Of a DNA stretch of 51,285 nt, positions 39,008 to 47,837 are shown piece by piece. This DNA is from UMGS1279 sp045536815 (GTDB lineage Bacteria; Bacillota; Clostridia; Oscillospirales; Acutalibacteraceae), in NCBI GenBank assembly GCA_045536815.1, contig JAZSOH010000027.1, forward strand, positions 1 through 51,285, in the 5' to 3' direction. The translations under genes and the position numbers were made by a program. Every line of letters begins with the position of its first letter. Within the stretch, counting starts at the first letter, position 1. Under the pieces are notes generated by a model. It ran no database searches and was not told the DNA's origin. It saw only the letters and a list, made by a program, of their open reading frames with translations.

Positions 39008-41023
39008 ATGCGCGAAACGTATACCGAGTTTTTAAAAAGAATAAGAAAGCGCGATAAAACACGTATGATAACAATGGTTGTCGCTTGTGTACTTTGTTTT
39101 GCTATATTTTTCGGAAGGGGCTTTAATCTACAGGTTTCTTCTGCAGATAGGTATACCGAACAGGCTAAGGGAATCACCACAATAACCGCACCGATAAAGG
39201 CAGTGCGCGGTGAAATTTTAGACTATTACGGCAGACCTATTGCCACTAATCGCGAAGGATATAATATAGTTTTCAGTTATGCGGGGATAAGTAAAACCAC
39301 AATAAACGAAACCATTTATGAGCTAACAAAGCTTTTGAAGGAAGGAGAGTGGGCAGATGATTTACCACTTTCTAGTAAAGCTCCTTATGGTTTTTTAAAA
39401 GATAACGAAACGGCTGTTTCAAGGCTAAAAAGCTTTTTAAATCTTGCGCATTATGCTACGGCAGAAAACTGTTATGACGAGATGGTAAAGCGATACAGCC
39501 TTGAAAATAAAACAAAAGAAGAACAAAGGGTAATTATGGGTGTCAGGTACACTATGGAAAGGGCAGGTTTTTCGGTTTCAGTTCCCTTCACATTTGCCGA
39601 GGATATAGACAGCCATAATATGATTTATATTTCTGAAAATACACATTTCTTCCAAAATGGTGTTTCGGTGGAGGTTGCTTCCTTTAGAGAATATTCTGAA
39701 GATGCGGTTGCTCCCCACATTATAGGAAATGTTGGACCTATATATGCTGAGGAGTGGGAGGCTTATAAAGAAAAGGGATATAATTATAACGATAAGGTTG
39801 GAAAGAGCGGAATTGAAAAGGTCTGTGAGGAGAAGCTTCGCGGTATCGATGGCGAGATAACCTATAGAATAAACTCAAGTGGCGTTATTCTTTCAAGCGA
39901 GGTAACGAAGGAGCCTGTTCCGGGCAATTCTGTTCGCCTTACAATAGATAAAACTGTTCAGCTTTCATCACAAAAAGCCCTTAAAAACACTATTGAACAA
40001 ATGCGACAGGATAAAATTTATGCTTCTGCGGGGGCGGCAGTTGCGGTTAACGTTAAAACAGGCGGTGTAATCGCTTCGGTTAACTACCCAACCTACGATT
40101 ATACCGAGTATAGCGAAGATTATGAGTCCTTACTTAAAAACCCGAACAAGCCGCTTTTTGATAGGGCTTTTAACGGCGCTTATCCTCCCGGCTCGACCTT
40201 CAAACCTGCCGTTGCTTTAGCGGCGCTTCAGGAAAATATTATAACTCCTGAAGAAACAATTCGTTGCGTCGGCACATATACGTACTATAAAGATTTCCAA
40301 CCAAGCTGTATGCACGTGCATTATAGCATAGGTCTTTTACCTGCCCTTTCAAAGTCTTGTAACTATTACTTTTTTGATGTTGGCAGAAGGCTTGGAATAA
40401 CCAAGATGAATAAATACTGCCTTGATTTTGGTTTGGGACAAAAAACAGGTGTAGAGGTTATGGAAAGCAAGGGCACCCTTGCAGGACCTCAAAGCCGTGA
40501 TGAGTGGTATGAGGGTTATACAATTCAGGCTGCAATAGGTCAGATGGACAATGCCTTTACTCCGCTTCAGCTTGCCTCTTATACAGCTACAATTGCAAGT
40601 TCGGGCACAAGATATAAAACAACCCTTATTGATAAATATGTTAACTATTCTCAAGATAAGGTTATTGAACAAAACAAACCGCAGGTTTTGGGTAAGGTAG
40701 ATATAAAAGAAGAAATTTTTGATACCGTTAAAGAGGGTATGCTTTCGGTTACCGAGGATGGTACAGGTAGCCGAATATTCAGCGATTATCCTATTAAGGT
40801 TGGCGGTAAAACGGGTACTGCACAGGTTACAGGCAAAAAAGACCATACTGTTTTCGTTGCCTTTGCACCGTATGATGACCCCGAAATAGCGGTTGCCGTT
40901 ATTATTGAACACGGTCAGTTTAGCACATATAGTGGTGGGCTTTTAAAATCAATTTTCAACTCTTATTTCTTTACCGACGAAACGGTTGATTCAACAAAAG
41001 ATTATTATGAGCTTTTGCCGTAA
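39008..41023 (+). CDS. mrdA: Penicillin-binding protein 2 (class B transpeptidase)
   Basis: The 671-residue protein has an N-terminal membrane helix (about 20-40), a dimerisation domain with VRGEILDYYGRPIA, and a transpeptidase domain. The active-site motifs are STFK with Ser 396, SCN after a Lys-Ser, and KTGTAQ starting at Lys 601. It cross-links peptidoglycan during elongation with RodA and MreBCD. GAGGTGA precedes the ATG. The family also includes sporulation SpoVD-like proteins, but linkage to mreBCD favours the elongation role. Confidence 0.93.
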   Translation: MRETYTEFLKRIRKRDKTRMITMVVACVLCFAIFFGRGFNLQVSSADRYTEQAKGITTITAPIKAVRGEILDYYGRPIATNREGYNIVFSYAGISKTTINETIYELTKLLKEGEWADDLPLSSKAPYGFLKDNETAVSRLKSFLNLAHYATAENCYDEMVKRYSLENKTKEEQRVIMGVRYTMERAGFSVSVPFTFAEDIDSHNMIYISENTHFFQNGVSVEVASFREYSEDAVAPHIIGNVGPIYAEEWEAYKEKGYNYNDKVGKSGIEKVCEEKLRGIDGEITYRINSSGVILSSEVTKEPVPGNSVRLTIDKTVQLSSQKALKNTIEQMRQDKIYASAGAAVAVNVKTGGVIASVNYPTYDYTEYSEDYESLLKNPNKPLFDRAFNGAYPPGSTFKPAVALAALQENIITPEETIRCVGTYTYYKDFQPSCMHVHYSIGLLPALSKSCNYYFFDVGRRLGITKMNKYCLDFGLGQKTGVEVMESKGTLAGPQSRDEWYEGYTIQAAIGQMDNAFTPLQLASYTATIASSGTRYKTTLIDKYVNYSQDKVIEQNKPQVLGKVDIKEEIFDTVKEGMLSVTEDGTGSRIFSDYPIKVGGKTGTAQVTGKKDHTVFVAFAPYDDPEIAVAVIIEHGQFSTYSGGLLKSIFNSYFFTDETVDSTKDYYELLP

Positions 41024-41042
41024 AAAATTAAAGGAGAAAATA

Positions 41043-41636
41043 ATGAAAAAAATAATTGCTGTTTTACTTTCTGCTTCGCTTATTTTAACATTTGTGGGCT
41101 GTAAGGAAGAAAAAGGTTCAGATGGTACAAGTTCTACAGTTTCTCAGTATGTTCACGAAACAAATATTTACGATTATGCTAAAAAGGGCGAAATTCCCGA
41201 GGTGCCTTTTAAGCTTGGCGAAAGCGTAGAAAAGGTAAAAAAGAACTTCAAAGATACAATACCCCAGGGTAGCGAGATTGAAGATTTAATTATCACCGAA
41301 GGAACCCTCACCGTTCAAATGGATGGCGGTAATTCAATGTTCTTTTATGAAAAGGCTAACGAAAAAAGCGGCATAGCACTTATCGTCGCCAAGGAAGAAG
41401 CCTTTAAGCTTTCTATGGGTGGCGTTTACAGCGCACAGGATATAATAGATATGATAGAGCAAAAAGACTATAAATTAGGCGCCGCAACCGAGGCGGATGT
41501 TTTCTTTTTGCCGGGTGCTGCGTCAGATTATGAGTGTTTAAGCTATAGCGCAGGCGACTTCGTTCTTAAGTTTATTATAATAAACGGGTATGTATCTGCC
41601 GCAACCCTTACAAACCCTGCCGTTTGGAATTATTAG
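41043..41636 (+). CDS. Putative lipoprotein of unknown function
   Basis: The 197-residue protein has a lipoprotein signal (MKKIIAVLL, lipobox TFVGC with Cys near 20) and a Ser-rich linker. A small domain with LGESVEKVKKNF follows, a pattern seen in stalled or regulatory extracytoplasmic folds. ATG at 41043 follows GGAGAAAA; the longer frame overlaps the PBP2 gene without a site. It is the last gene of the mre-PBP operon. No family is recognised. Confidence 0.72.
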   Translation: MKKIIAVLLSASLILTFVGCKEEKGSDGTSSTVSQYVHETNIYDYAKKGEIPEVPFKLGESVEKVKKNFKDTIPQGSEIEDLIITEGTLTVQMDGGNSMFFYEKANEKSGIALIVAKEEAFKLSMGGVYSAQDIIDMIEQKDYKLGAATEADVFFLPGAASDYECLSYSAGDFVLKFIIINGYVSAATLTNPAVWNY

Positions 41637-41644
41637 TAGAATAT

Positions 41645-41685
41645 TTGCCTTCCACCTATATTTTTGTGGAAGGCTTTATTTTTTG
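41645..41685 (+). terminator. Terminator of the mre-PBP2 operon
   Basis: GCCTTCCAC pairs with GTGGAAGGC around CTATATTTTT-like loop bases and is followed by TTTATTTTTT. Confidence 0.88.
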
Positions 41686-41706
41686 TCTTATTTTTTCTAA
41701 AACTTG

Positions 41707-41735
41707 TTGAAAAAAGGGATAATTTGTGTTAAAGT
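41707..41735 (+). promoter_or_regulatory. Promoter of proBAC
   Basis: TTGAAA at 41707-41712 and TAAAGT at 41730-41735 are 17 bases apart. The 70-base leader to the start shows no T-box or other riboswitch that I can recognise. Confidence 0.6.
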
Positions 41736-41812
41736 AATAGTGTATAAATTTTTTCGCAGTAATATGCTAAAGTGATTAGTGTATCGTTACATAGGTTAGG
41801 TTGGTGGAACTT

Positions 41813-42577
41813 TTGAGAATTGTTGTAAAACTTGGCACATCTACACTTGCACATTCTTCGGGAAGGCTTAATATTCGCCGAGTTGAAGAGCTTTGTAGTG
41901 TTATGAGTGACCTTAAAAACGCAGGACATCAAATTGTGCTTGTTTCTTCGGGCGCAATTGGTATGGGTGTCGGAAAATTAAATCTTAAAGAACGTCCAAA
42001 GGATATACCTTCAAAACAAGCGGCGGCGGCTGTTGGCCAGTGTGAGCTTATGTATGTTTATGATAAACTGTTTTCGGAGTATAATCATACCGTTGCCCAA
42101 ATTTTGATTACAAAGTCGGATATCGAGAATCCTGAGCGTTCGGAGAATTTCCATAATACATTGTTTAGGCTTTTAGAGCTTGGCACTCTGCCCATTATAA
42201 ACGAGAATGATACAATAGCAACCGAAGAGATTGTTATAGGTGATAACGATACCTTGGCGGCGATAGTTGCCAAAAAGGTCGAGGCAGAGCTTTTGGTACT
42301 TCTTTCAGATATTGACGGGCTTTATACTGCTGACCCGAGGAAAGACAAATCGGCAACCCTTATAGATACAGTTGAGGAAATTACACCTGAAATTGAAGCT
42401 CTCGCCTTTGGCACAGGAACAAAGCTTGGCACGGGTGGAATGCAGACAAAAATTTCTGCCGCAAAGATCGCTACTGCGGCGGGGGTAGAGATGGTTATTT
42501 CTAACGGTAGCCGCCCGTTAGACCTTTATGATATTGTTGACGGCAAAAAAATTGGAACAAGATTTAAAGTGAGATAA
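41813..42577 (+). CDS. proB: Glutamate 5-kinase
   Basis: The 254-residue protein is an amino acid kinase: RIVVKLGTSTL at the start, VSSGAIGMGVGKL (about residues 45-57), INENDTIATEE and GDNDTLAAIVAKKVEAELL with the catalytic Asp, and GTGGMQTKISAAKIA. It phosphorylates glutamate for proline synthesis. It lacks the C-terminal PUA domain of longer ProB proteins. TTG at 41813 is the likely start, since the protein then begins with the first strand and GGTGG lies just upstream; GTG at 41804 is an alternative. Confidence 0.94.
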   Translation: MRIVVKLGTSTLAHSSGRLNIRRVEELCSVMSDLKNAGHQIVLVSSGAIGMGVGKLNLKERPKDIPSKQAAAAVGQCELMYVYDKLFSEYNHTVAQILITKSDIENPERSENFHNTLFRLLELGTLPIINENDTIATEEIVIGDNDTLAAIVAKKVEAELLVLLSDIDGLYTADPRKDKSATLIDTVEEITPEIEALAFGTGTKLGTGGMQTKISAAKIATAAGVEMVISNGSRPLDLYDIVDGKKIGTRFKVR

Positions 42578-42580
42578 GCT

Positions 42581-43831
42581 ATGACTACAACAGAAATTTT
42601 AAATCGCGCAGTTAAGGCAAAACCTATAATGCAGCTAATGTCCGGTGAGCAGAAAAATAATGCCTTAAGGGCAATGTCTGAAGAACTTTTAAACCAAAAG
42701 GCAGAAATTCTTTCGGCTAATGCATTGGATATTCAAAATGCAAAGGGAAAAATTTCAGACGTTATGATTGATAGACTTGCCCTTAGCGAAGCCAGAATAA
42801 AGGCTATGGCGGACGGCATTTTAGACGTATGCAAGCTTCCCGACCCGGTAGGAAAGGTTTTAAAGGAGCACACCTGCCCCAATAATCTTTTGGTTGAAAG
42901 GGTTTCAGTTCCTATTGGCGTGGTTGCGATTATTTATGAAAGCAGACCTAATGTTACCTCTGATGCGGCGGCACTAGCCTTAAAATCGGGTAATGTTTGT
43001 GTTCTTCGCGGCGGAAAAGAGGCATATAATAGCGCAAAAGCGATAGTTAATGCGCTTAAAAAAGGTCTTGAAAAGGTAGGCGTTTGCCCCGATGTGTTAA
43101 ATATTGTTGACGATACCACAAGGCAAAGCGCGAATGAGCTTATGACGGCGGTTGGAAAGGTTGATTTGCTTATCCCACGCGGTGGAAAGGGACTTATTAG
43201 CGCGTGTGTTGAAAATGCTAAGGTGCCGTGTATTGAAACGGGTACGGGTATTTGCCATATATATGTTGACGCTTCGGCAGATTTAGATAAGGCGCTAAAA
43301 ATTACCGAAAACGCTAAAATGAGTCGCCCGTCTGTTTGTAATGCAGCCGAGGTGCTTTTGGTACACGAGGATATCGCAAAAGAGTTTTTGCCGAGACTTA
43401 AAGACCTTTTAACAAATAGTGAAAGAGAAAATAAGGTTACCTTTAAGCTTTCAGAAAAAGCGGCCGCGATAATAGATGGTGAAAAAGCGACAGAGGAAGA
43501 TTTTGATACCGAATTTTTAGACTATATTTTGGCGGTTGATATCGTAAAGGATGTAAATGAGGCAATAAATCATATATCAAAACATTCAACCCATCATAGC
43601 GAGGCTATTGTGGCTGAAGATAAAAGGGCTCAAATGCTTTTTTCTACCGCCATTGATAGCGCGGCGGTTTACGTGAACGCTTCTACCCGTTTTACCGATG
43701 GCGGCGAATTTGGTCTTGGTTGCGAAATGGGTATTTCTACACAAAAGCTTCACGCAAGAGGTCCTATGGGACTTGAAGAGCTTACAACCTATAAATACAT
43801 TATTACCGGCGACGGTCAGATAAGGGGATAA
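42581..43831 (+). CDS. proA: Glutamate-5-semialdehyde dehydrogenase (gamma-glutamyl phosphate reductase)
   Basis: The 416-residue aldehyde dehydrogenase-like enzyme has IYESRPNVTSDAAAL, LIPRGGKGLI and a catalytic Cys region in SRPSVCNAAEVLL (about residues 248-260). It begins three bases after proB. It reduces glutamyl phosphate to the semialdehyde, which cyclises to pyrroline-5-carboxylate. Length and motifs are canonical. Confidence 0.96.
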   Translation: MTTTEILNRAVKAKPIMQLMSGEQKNNALRAMSEELLNQKAEILSANALDIQNAKGKISDVMIDRLALSEARIKAMADGILDVCKLPDPVGKVLKEHTCPNNLLVERVSVPIGVVAIIYESRPNVTSDAAALALKSGNVCVLRGGKEAYNSAKAIVNALKKGLEKVGVCPDVLNIVDDTTRQSANELMTAVGKVDLLIPRGGKGLISACVENAKVPCIETGTGICHIYVDASADLDKALKITENAKMSRPSVCNAAEVLLVHEDIAKEFLPRLKDLLTNSERENKVTFKLSEKAAAIIDGEKATEEDFDTEFLDYILAVDIVKDVNEAINHISKHSTHHSEAIVAEDKRAQMLFSTAIDSAAVYVNASTRFTDGGEFGLGCEMGISTQKLHARGPMGLEELTTYKYIITGDGQIRG

Positions 43832-43834
43832 AAA

Positions 43835-44620
43835 ATGAAGATTTCATTTATTGGCGCAGGAAATATGGGCGGCACACTCGCAATATCCGCCGCAAAAAAG
43901 GTAAAACCTAATGATATTTACCTTTTTGATATTGATGCATCTAAGTCAAAGGCTCTTGCCGAAAAAATCGGTGGCACAGTAGCAGATATGGAAAAGTCGC
44001 TGCAAGCTGATTATATATTTTTGGGTGTTAAACCCCAAATTCTACCTGACGTTTTAAAAGAAATAAGCCCCAAGCTTTCGAAAGATGCCGTTTTGGTTAG
44101 TATGGCGGCGGGGGTATCAACCGAAACAATTTCAAAATATGTGGGCGAGAGGCCGATTATTAGAATAATGCCTAATACTCCTGCCGCTTTTGGTGAGGGT
44201 ATGATGCTTGTTTGCGGCAAAAATGTAGACGAGAAAAAGCTTTGTGAATTTAAAAATTTTATGTCGGAATCGGGTAGGGTGCTGGAAATCCCCGAAAAGC
44301 TTATCGATGCGGGTAGCGCCGTTTCGGGATGTGGCCCTGCATTTGCCTATATGTTTATTTCAGCTTTGGCTGATGGCGGAACACAGTGCGGTCTGCCCTA
44401 CGATATGGCTTTAACCCTTGCGGCTCAAACCGTTTTGGGTAGCGCAAAAACTGTTTTAGAAAGCTCTGTTCAGCCAGAGGCACTAAAAACTGCGGTTTGT
44501 AGCCCCGGCGGTACAACAATAGAGGGTGTACACGCTTTGGAAGAAGGCGCTTTTAGGGGAACTACCATGAATGCAGTTAAAGCGGCTTATGAAAAAACAT
44601 TAAAGCTTGCTAAAAAGTAA
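43835..44620 (+). CDS. proC: Pyrroline-5-carboxylate reductase
   Basis: The 261-residue enzyme has an N-terminal Rossmann motif FIGAGNMGGTLA (residues 4-15) and the ProC signature AVSGCGPAFAYMFI plus SPGGTTIEGVHALE near the end. It makes proline from pyrroline-5-carboxylate with NAD(P)H, completing the pathway of the operon. It starts three bases after proA. Confidence 0.96.
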   Translation: MKISFIGAGNMGGTLAISAAKKVKPNDIYLFDIDASKSKALAEKIGGTVADMEKSLQADYIFLGVKPQILPDVLKEISPKLSKDAVLVSMAAGVSTETISKYVGERPIIRIMPNTPAAFGEGMMLVCGKNVDEKKLCEFKNFMSESGRVLEIPEKLIDAGSAVSGCGPAFAYMFISALADGGTQCGLPYDMALTLAAQTVLGSAKTVLESSVQPEALKTAVCSPGGTTIEGVHALEEGAFRGTTMNAVKAAYEKTLKLAKK

Positions 44621-44635
44621 ATATTTATTATAATA

Positions 44636-44695
44636 AATGCCACCTAAAAATATATGCCTATAGGCAAGGTTTGGGTGGTATTTAAATTTTTTCTA
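44636..44695 (+). terminator. Terminator-like hairpin after proC
   Basis: CCACCTAAA pairs with TTTGGGTGG (one wobble), with an inner hairpin TGCCTATAGGCA, and a T-rich tract follows near 44688. Confidence 0.7.
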
Positions 44696-44702
44696 AAAGC
44701 TA

Positions 44703-44760
44703 TTGACAAAACAGAGAAAAAAGAGTATAATACATTTAACAATTAGGTTAAATGTTAAAT
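44703..44760 (+). promoter_or_regulatory. sdpRI promoter and operator
   Basis: A perfect consensus promoter is present: TTGACA (44703-44708), 17 bases, TATAAT (44726-44731). Just downstream, ATTTAAC (44734-44740) and GTTAAAT (44747-44753) form an inverted repeat, and a further GTTAAAT follows at 44754-44760. This is where an ArsR-type autorepressor would block transcription. Confidence 0.75.
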
Positions 44761-44773
44761 AGGAGGCGATGAA

Positions 44774-45043
44774 ATGGCGCTACAAAAAACATTAAAGGCC
44801 CTTTCCGACCCTATTCGCCGCGAGATTTTAGAAATTCTTAAAAAAGGCGAAATGTCGGCGGGAGAAATTGTAGATAAATTTTCGGTTACAGGGGCTTCAA
44901 TTTCAAGGCACTTATCAGTTTTAAAGGAAGCCGATTTGGTGCGCGATAAACGAAAAGGTCAGTTCATATATTATGAGCTCAATACCTCGGTGTTTGAAGA
45001 GATTTTACTCTTTGCAAACTCTTTCACTAAAGGAGAAAAATAG
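44774..45043 (+). CDS. sdpR: ArsR family regulator, SdpR-like autorepressor
   Basis: The 89-residue winged-helix protein has SDPIRREILEILKKG and VTGASISRHLSVLKEADLV as the recognition helix region, with no metal-binding Cys pair. Together with the SdpI-like gene one base after its stop, this matches the SdpR autorepressor of Bacillus, which is sequestered at the membrane by SdpI. AGGAGG precedes the start. Confidence 0.88.
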   Translation: MALQKTLKALSDPIRREILEILKKGEMSAGEIVDKFSVTGASISRHLSVLKEADLVRDKRKGQFIYYELNTSVFEEILLFANSFTKGEK

Positions 45044-45044
45044 T

Positions 45045-46130
45045 ATGCTTAAACAAAATAAAATTAAAATCATAATTTCCTCTCTCTTAACCCTTTCACC
45101 TATTTTATTTGGTCTTATAGTTTGGGATAAGCTCCCAAACAGTATGGCAATTCATTTTGGCACAAGTGGTACACCCAACGGCTTCGGCACCAAAGCCATG
45201 GCAGTTTTTCTTATTCCGCTTATCTTGTTTGTTTTAAATTTAGTTTGCATTTTTGCTACTTCACTTGACAAAAAACAAAAAGAGCAGTCTAAAAAGGCAC
45301 TTTCAATAATTTTTTGGATAATGCCTATTATTTCTATTTTGGTTAGTGCATCAATATATTCCGTTGCCCTTGAAAAAGCCATAAATATTCTTGTTATATT
45401 CCCTGTTTTGTTAGGGCTTCTTTTTATTTTCCTGGGGAACTATATGCCAAAGATAAAACAAAATCTAACCCTTGGTGTTAGAATGGGATTTACACTAGGT
45501 AACGAAGAAAATTGGAATAAAACCCACCGTTTTACAGGAAAGCTTTGGGTTTCGGTAGGTTTTTTGACTCTATTTTTAGTTTTTGCTCCTATAAATATAA
45601 TGATAATAATTTTCGTAGCTCTTCTTTTGGTGGCAACAATAGCGCCCGTGATTTATTCGTATATTGTTTATAAAAATCATAAAAAACAGGGTATAGCCTA
45701 CGAAAAGCCTGAGACCTCAAAAATAGCAAAAATTATAACGGCCATTTTAGTCCCCTTAATTTTAATATTCGTCGGTATTTTAATGTTTACGGGAAATATA
45801 TCCTTAGAGTACAAGTCAGAAACCTTTGAAGTTAAGGCGACCTATAACCAAAGCCTAGAGCTCAGGTACGACCAAATTGATGAGGTCAAATACCTTCCAA
45901 AAGATACTGTCGGGGCAAGAACCTTTGGTTTTGGTAGCGCAAAGCTTTTGGTGGGCACCTTCCAAAATGAAGAATTTGGAACCTACACAAGATACTCTTA
46001 TACGGGCAAGGCTCCCGTAGTTAAGGTGAGCATAGACGATAAAGTGCTTATCATAGGCGGCAAGGACGAAAAAGAGACAAAGAAAATTTATATTGATATC
46101 CTTTCGGGAATTCAGGGAAGTTTAGACTAG
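45045..46130 (+). CDS. sdpI: SdpI-like integral membrane protein with C-terminal PH-like domain
   Basis: The 361-residue protein has a DUF1648 motif near the N-terminus (LPNSMAIHFG, then GFGTK) and an SdpI signature NLTLGVRMGFTLGNEENWNKTHRFTGKL, with about seven or eight membrane helices up to residue 260. SdpI confers immunity to a toxin of the Sdp type and senses it. Residues about 262-360 add a beta-rich domain (LEYKSETFEVKATYNQS, LRYDQIDEVKYL) like a bacterial PH domain, not in the classic SdpI. ATG at 45045 follows the stop of sdpR by one base. Confidence 0.85.
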   Translation: MLKQNKIKIIISSLLTLSPILFGLIVWDKLPNSMAIHFGTSGTPNGFGTKAMAVFLIPLILFVLNLVCIFATSLDKKQKEQSKKALSIIFWIMPIISILVSASIYSVALEKAINILVIFPVLLGLLFIFLGNYMPKIKQNLTLGVRMGFTLGNEENWNKTHRFTGKLWVSVGFLTLFLVFAPINIMIIIFVALLLVATIAPVIYSYIVYKNHKKQGIAYEKPETSKIAKIITAILVPLILIFVGILMFTGNISLEYKSETFEVKATYNQSLELRYDQIDEVKYLPKDTVGARTFGFGSAKLLVGTFQNEEFGTYTRYSYTGKAPVVKVSIDDKVLIIGGKDEKETKKIYIDILSGIQGSLD

Positions 46131-46153
46131 GTTAGCCAAATTGTTTGCTTAAG

Positions 46154-46194
46154 CAAAAGAGGCAGAGTTTTTAAAACTCTGCCTCTTTTATTTA
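46154..46194. terminator. Bidirectional terminator between sdpI and the MATE gene
   Basis: AAAAGAGGCAGAGTTTT pairs with AAAACTCTGCCTCTTTT around a single T. Both genes converge on it. Confidence 0.9.
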
Positions 46195-46202
46195 ATATGT
46201 TT

Positions 46203-47603
46203 TTAAGCCGTTTGCGCTGTTTGTTCATGTTCTTTTACACCGAACTTTTTCTCTAATTTTTTCATTGTAAAGATAAATATAGTTAAAAGAGTAATTAGTG
46301 ACAGCACCCAACCCACCGGCCAAACGAGGTACAAGTAGGTTAGAGCATGGTCTTTTGGGAAAAGCGGAAAGATAAAATAAACCCAAACAAAACGCAAACC
46401 GCACATAAATATAAGCGTTGTAATAGTGTGCGACATAGCCTTTCCAAGCCCTTTAAGCGCACCGCCGTAAATTTCCTGAATGCCGCAAAGGAAATATGTG
46501 CTGGAAATGAGGATCATTTTTTGTTTTGAGTAGGCAATAACCTCAGGCACGTCGGACATTATGCTTGAAAGTTCCCCCGAAAAAACGGCTGAGAGAATGC
46601 CAAAGGTAAGCCCGAAAGCAGTGGTAATAAAAATGCCGTTGAAAATAGTTTTACGAACACGTTTAAATTGCCCTGCGCCCATATTTTGACTAACGTAAGG
46701 TATAACCGCCATAGAGGGCGAAATTGAAATGTTGTATAAAAGACCGTCGAAGGTGTTTGCTATCGAAATGCCGGTAGTTGCCGCCGCTCCGAAAGAGTTA
46801 ACAGTTGAAGAAATAACTGCGTTAGCAACCGAATAAAGTGCATTTTGTGCGCCGGTTGGAAGACCAATAGCAACCATTTCTTTTAAAAGAGATAAATTAA
46901 ATTTAAATTCTTTAAGCTTAAACTTAACAACAGTCTCGCTTTTAAGAAAGTGAACAATGTAAAGAGCGCCGGGGATAACCCATGAAATAATAGTTGCTAC
47001 AGAAACACCTATGATTGAAAGTTCCAAAACAATAACGAAAACATAGGTTAAAAAAACCTTTAAAATTCCTGAAACAAGGGCATAACGCATATTGCTTTTA
47101 GTATCACCTTCAGAGCGGGCAATAGCGCTGCCAAAGGTATAAATCATAAAAAATGGCATACCGGCAAAATAAAGCCTAAAGTAAAGCGCCGCATCCTTCA
47201 TAAGCTCAGCGGGGCAGTTAATCCACCCAAGGAAAACCTCGGCAAATATAAGGCCAATTACTGTAAGAGCAAGGCCGCCGATTACGGCAAACATAAGGGC
47301 TGTTCCAACCGCTTTTTGAACCAGCTGATCTTTTTTCTTGCCTATGTATTTTGCAATAACAACATTAGCACCAACGCTAATACCTGTAACCCAACATGAT
47401 ATAAGGGTTATAAGTGTGCCGCAAACGCCAACCGCACCAACAGCCATACTGCCGCCCGCTTTATCGCCGGCTTTTAAAATCGTCATGTCAACAATATTAA
47501 AAAGGGAGTTCATTACATTCATTGCCATAATAGGCAGCGTAATTAAAAGAAGTCCTTTAGCAACATTGCCCGAAAGCATATTGACGTTTTTTTGTTTTAC
47601 CAT
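46203..47603 (-). CDS. MATE family efflux transporter
   Basis: The 466-residue membrane protein has twelve predicted membrane segments in two similar halves. MATE-type motifs include LPIMAMNVMNSLFNIVDMTI at the start, GISVGANVVIAKYIGKKK and, in the second half, VAIGLPTGAQNALYS and VSQNMGAGQFKRVRK. Such pumps export drugs or metabolites using a sodium or proton gradient. An AAGAAGG site precedes the ATG. A leader of about 90 bases follows its extended -10 (TGCTATAAT on the minus strand at 47701-47709) and contains a small hairpin near 47640. The substrate is unknown. Confidence 0.94.
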   Translation of the reverse strand: MVKQKNVNMLSGNVAKGLLLITLPIMAMNVMNSLFNIVDMTILKAGDKAGGSMAVGAVGVCGTLITLISCWVTGISVGANVVIAKYIGKKKDQLVQKAVGTALMFAVIGGLALTVIGLIFAEVFLGWINCPAELMKDAALYFRLYFAGMPFFMIYTFGSAIARSEGDTKSNMRYALVSGILKVFLTYVFVIVLELSIIGVSVATIISWVIPGALYIVHFLKSETVVKFKLKEFKFNLSLLKEMVAIGLPTGAQNALYSVANAVISSTVNSFGAAATTGISIANTFDGLLYNISISPSMAVIPYVSQNMGAGQFKRVRKTIFNGIFITTAFGLTFGILSAVFSGELSSIMSDVPEVIAYSKQKMILISSTYFLCGIQEIYGGALKGLGKAMSHTITTLIFMCGLRFVWVYFIFPLFPKDHALTYLYLVWPVGWVLSLITLLTIFIFTMKKLEKKFGVKEHEQTAQTA

Positions 47604-47788
47604 AATATAACCTTCTTTTTTAGGGGAAGACCCTTTACGGTTTTTAAAACCGCTTTTTAGAATTTTCGAGAAGAAAACCCACTCTTTAAAATTCGTCTAC
47701 ATTATAGCACAATAGCATTTTTTTATCTACGGCTTTTTTACCAAATATAAATTATTTTTTTAGATATATTATACATAAATTTCAAGAA

Positions 47789-47833
47789 ACAAACCCCCGC
47801 CAATTCTAAAATTGGTGGGGGTCATCGTTTTTT
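47789..47833 (-). terminator. Terminator of the YitT gene
   Basis: On the minus strand CCCCCACCAATTTT pairs with AATTGGCGGGGG (one wobble). It lies immediately downstream of the YitT stop, and the minus-strand T run lies just after it. Confidence 0.75.
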
Positions 47834-47837
47834 TAAT

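Noticed and set aside
41736..41812. T-box or other riboswitch before proB
   Set aside because: The leader is only about 70 bases and has no specifier loop, T-box sequence or terminator hairpin.
47604..47700. Riboswitch before the MATE exporter
   Set aside because: Only one small hairpin is visible in about 90 bases, with no match to a riboswitch class I know.
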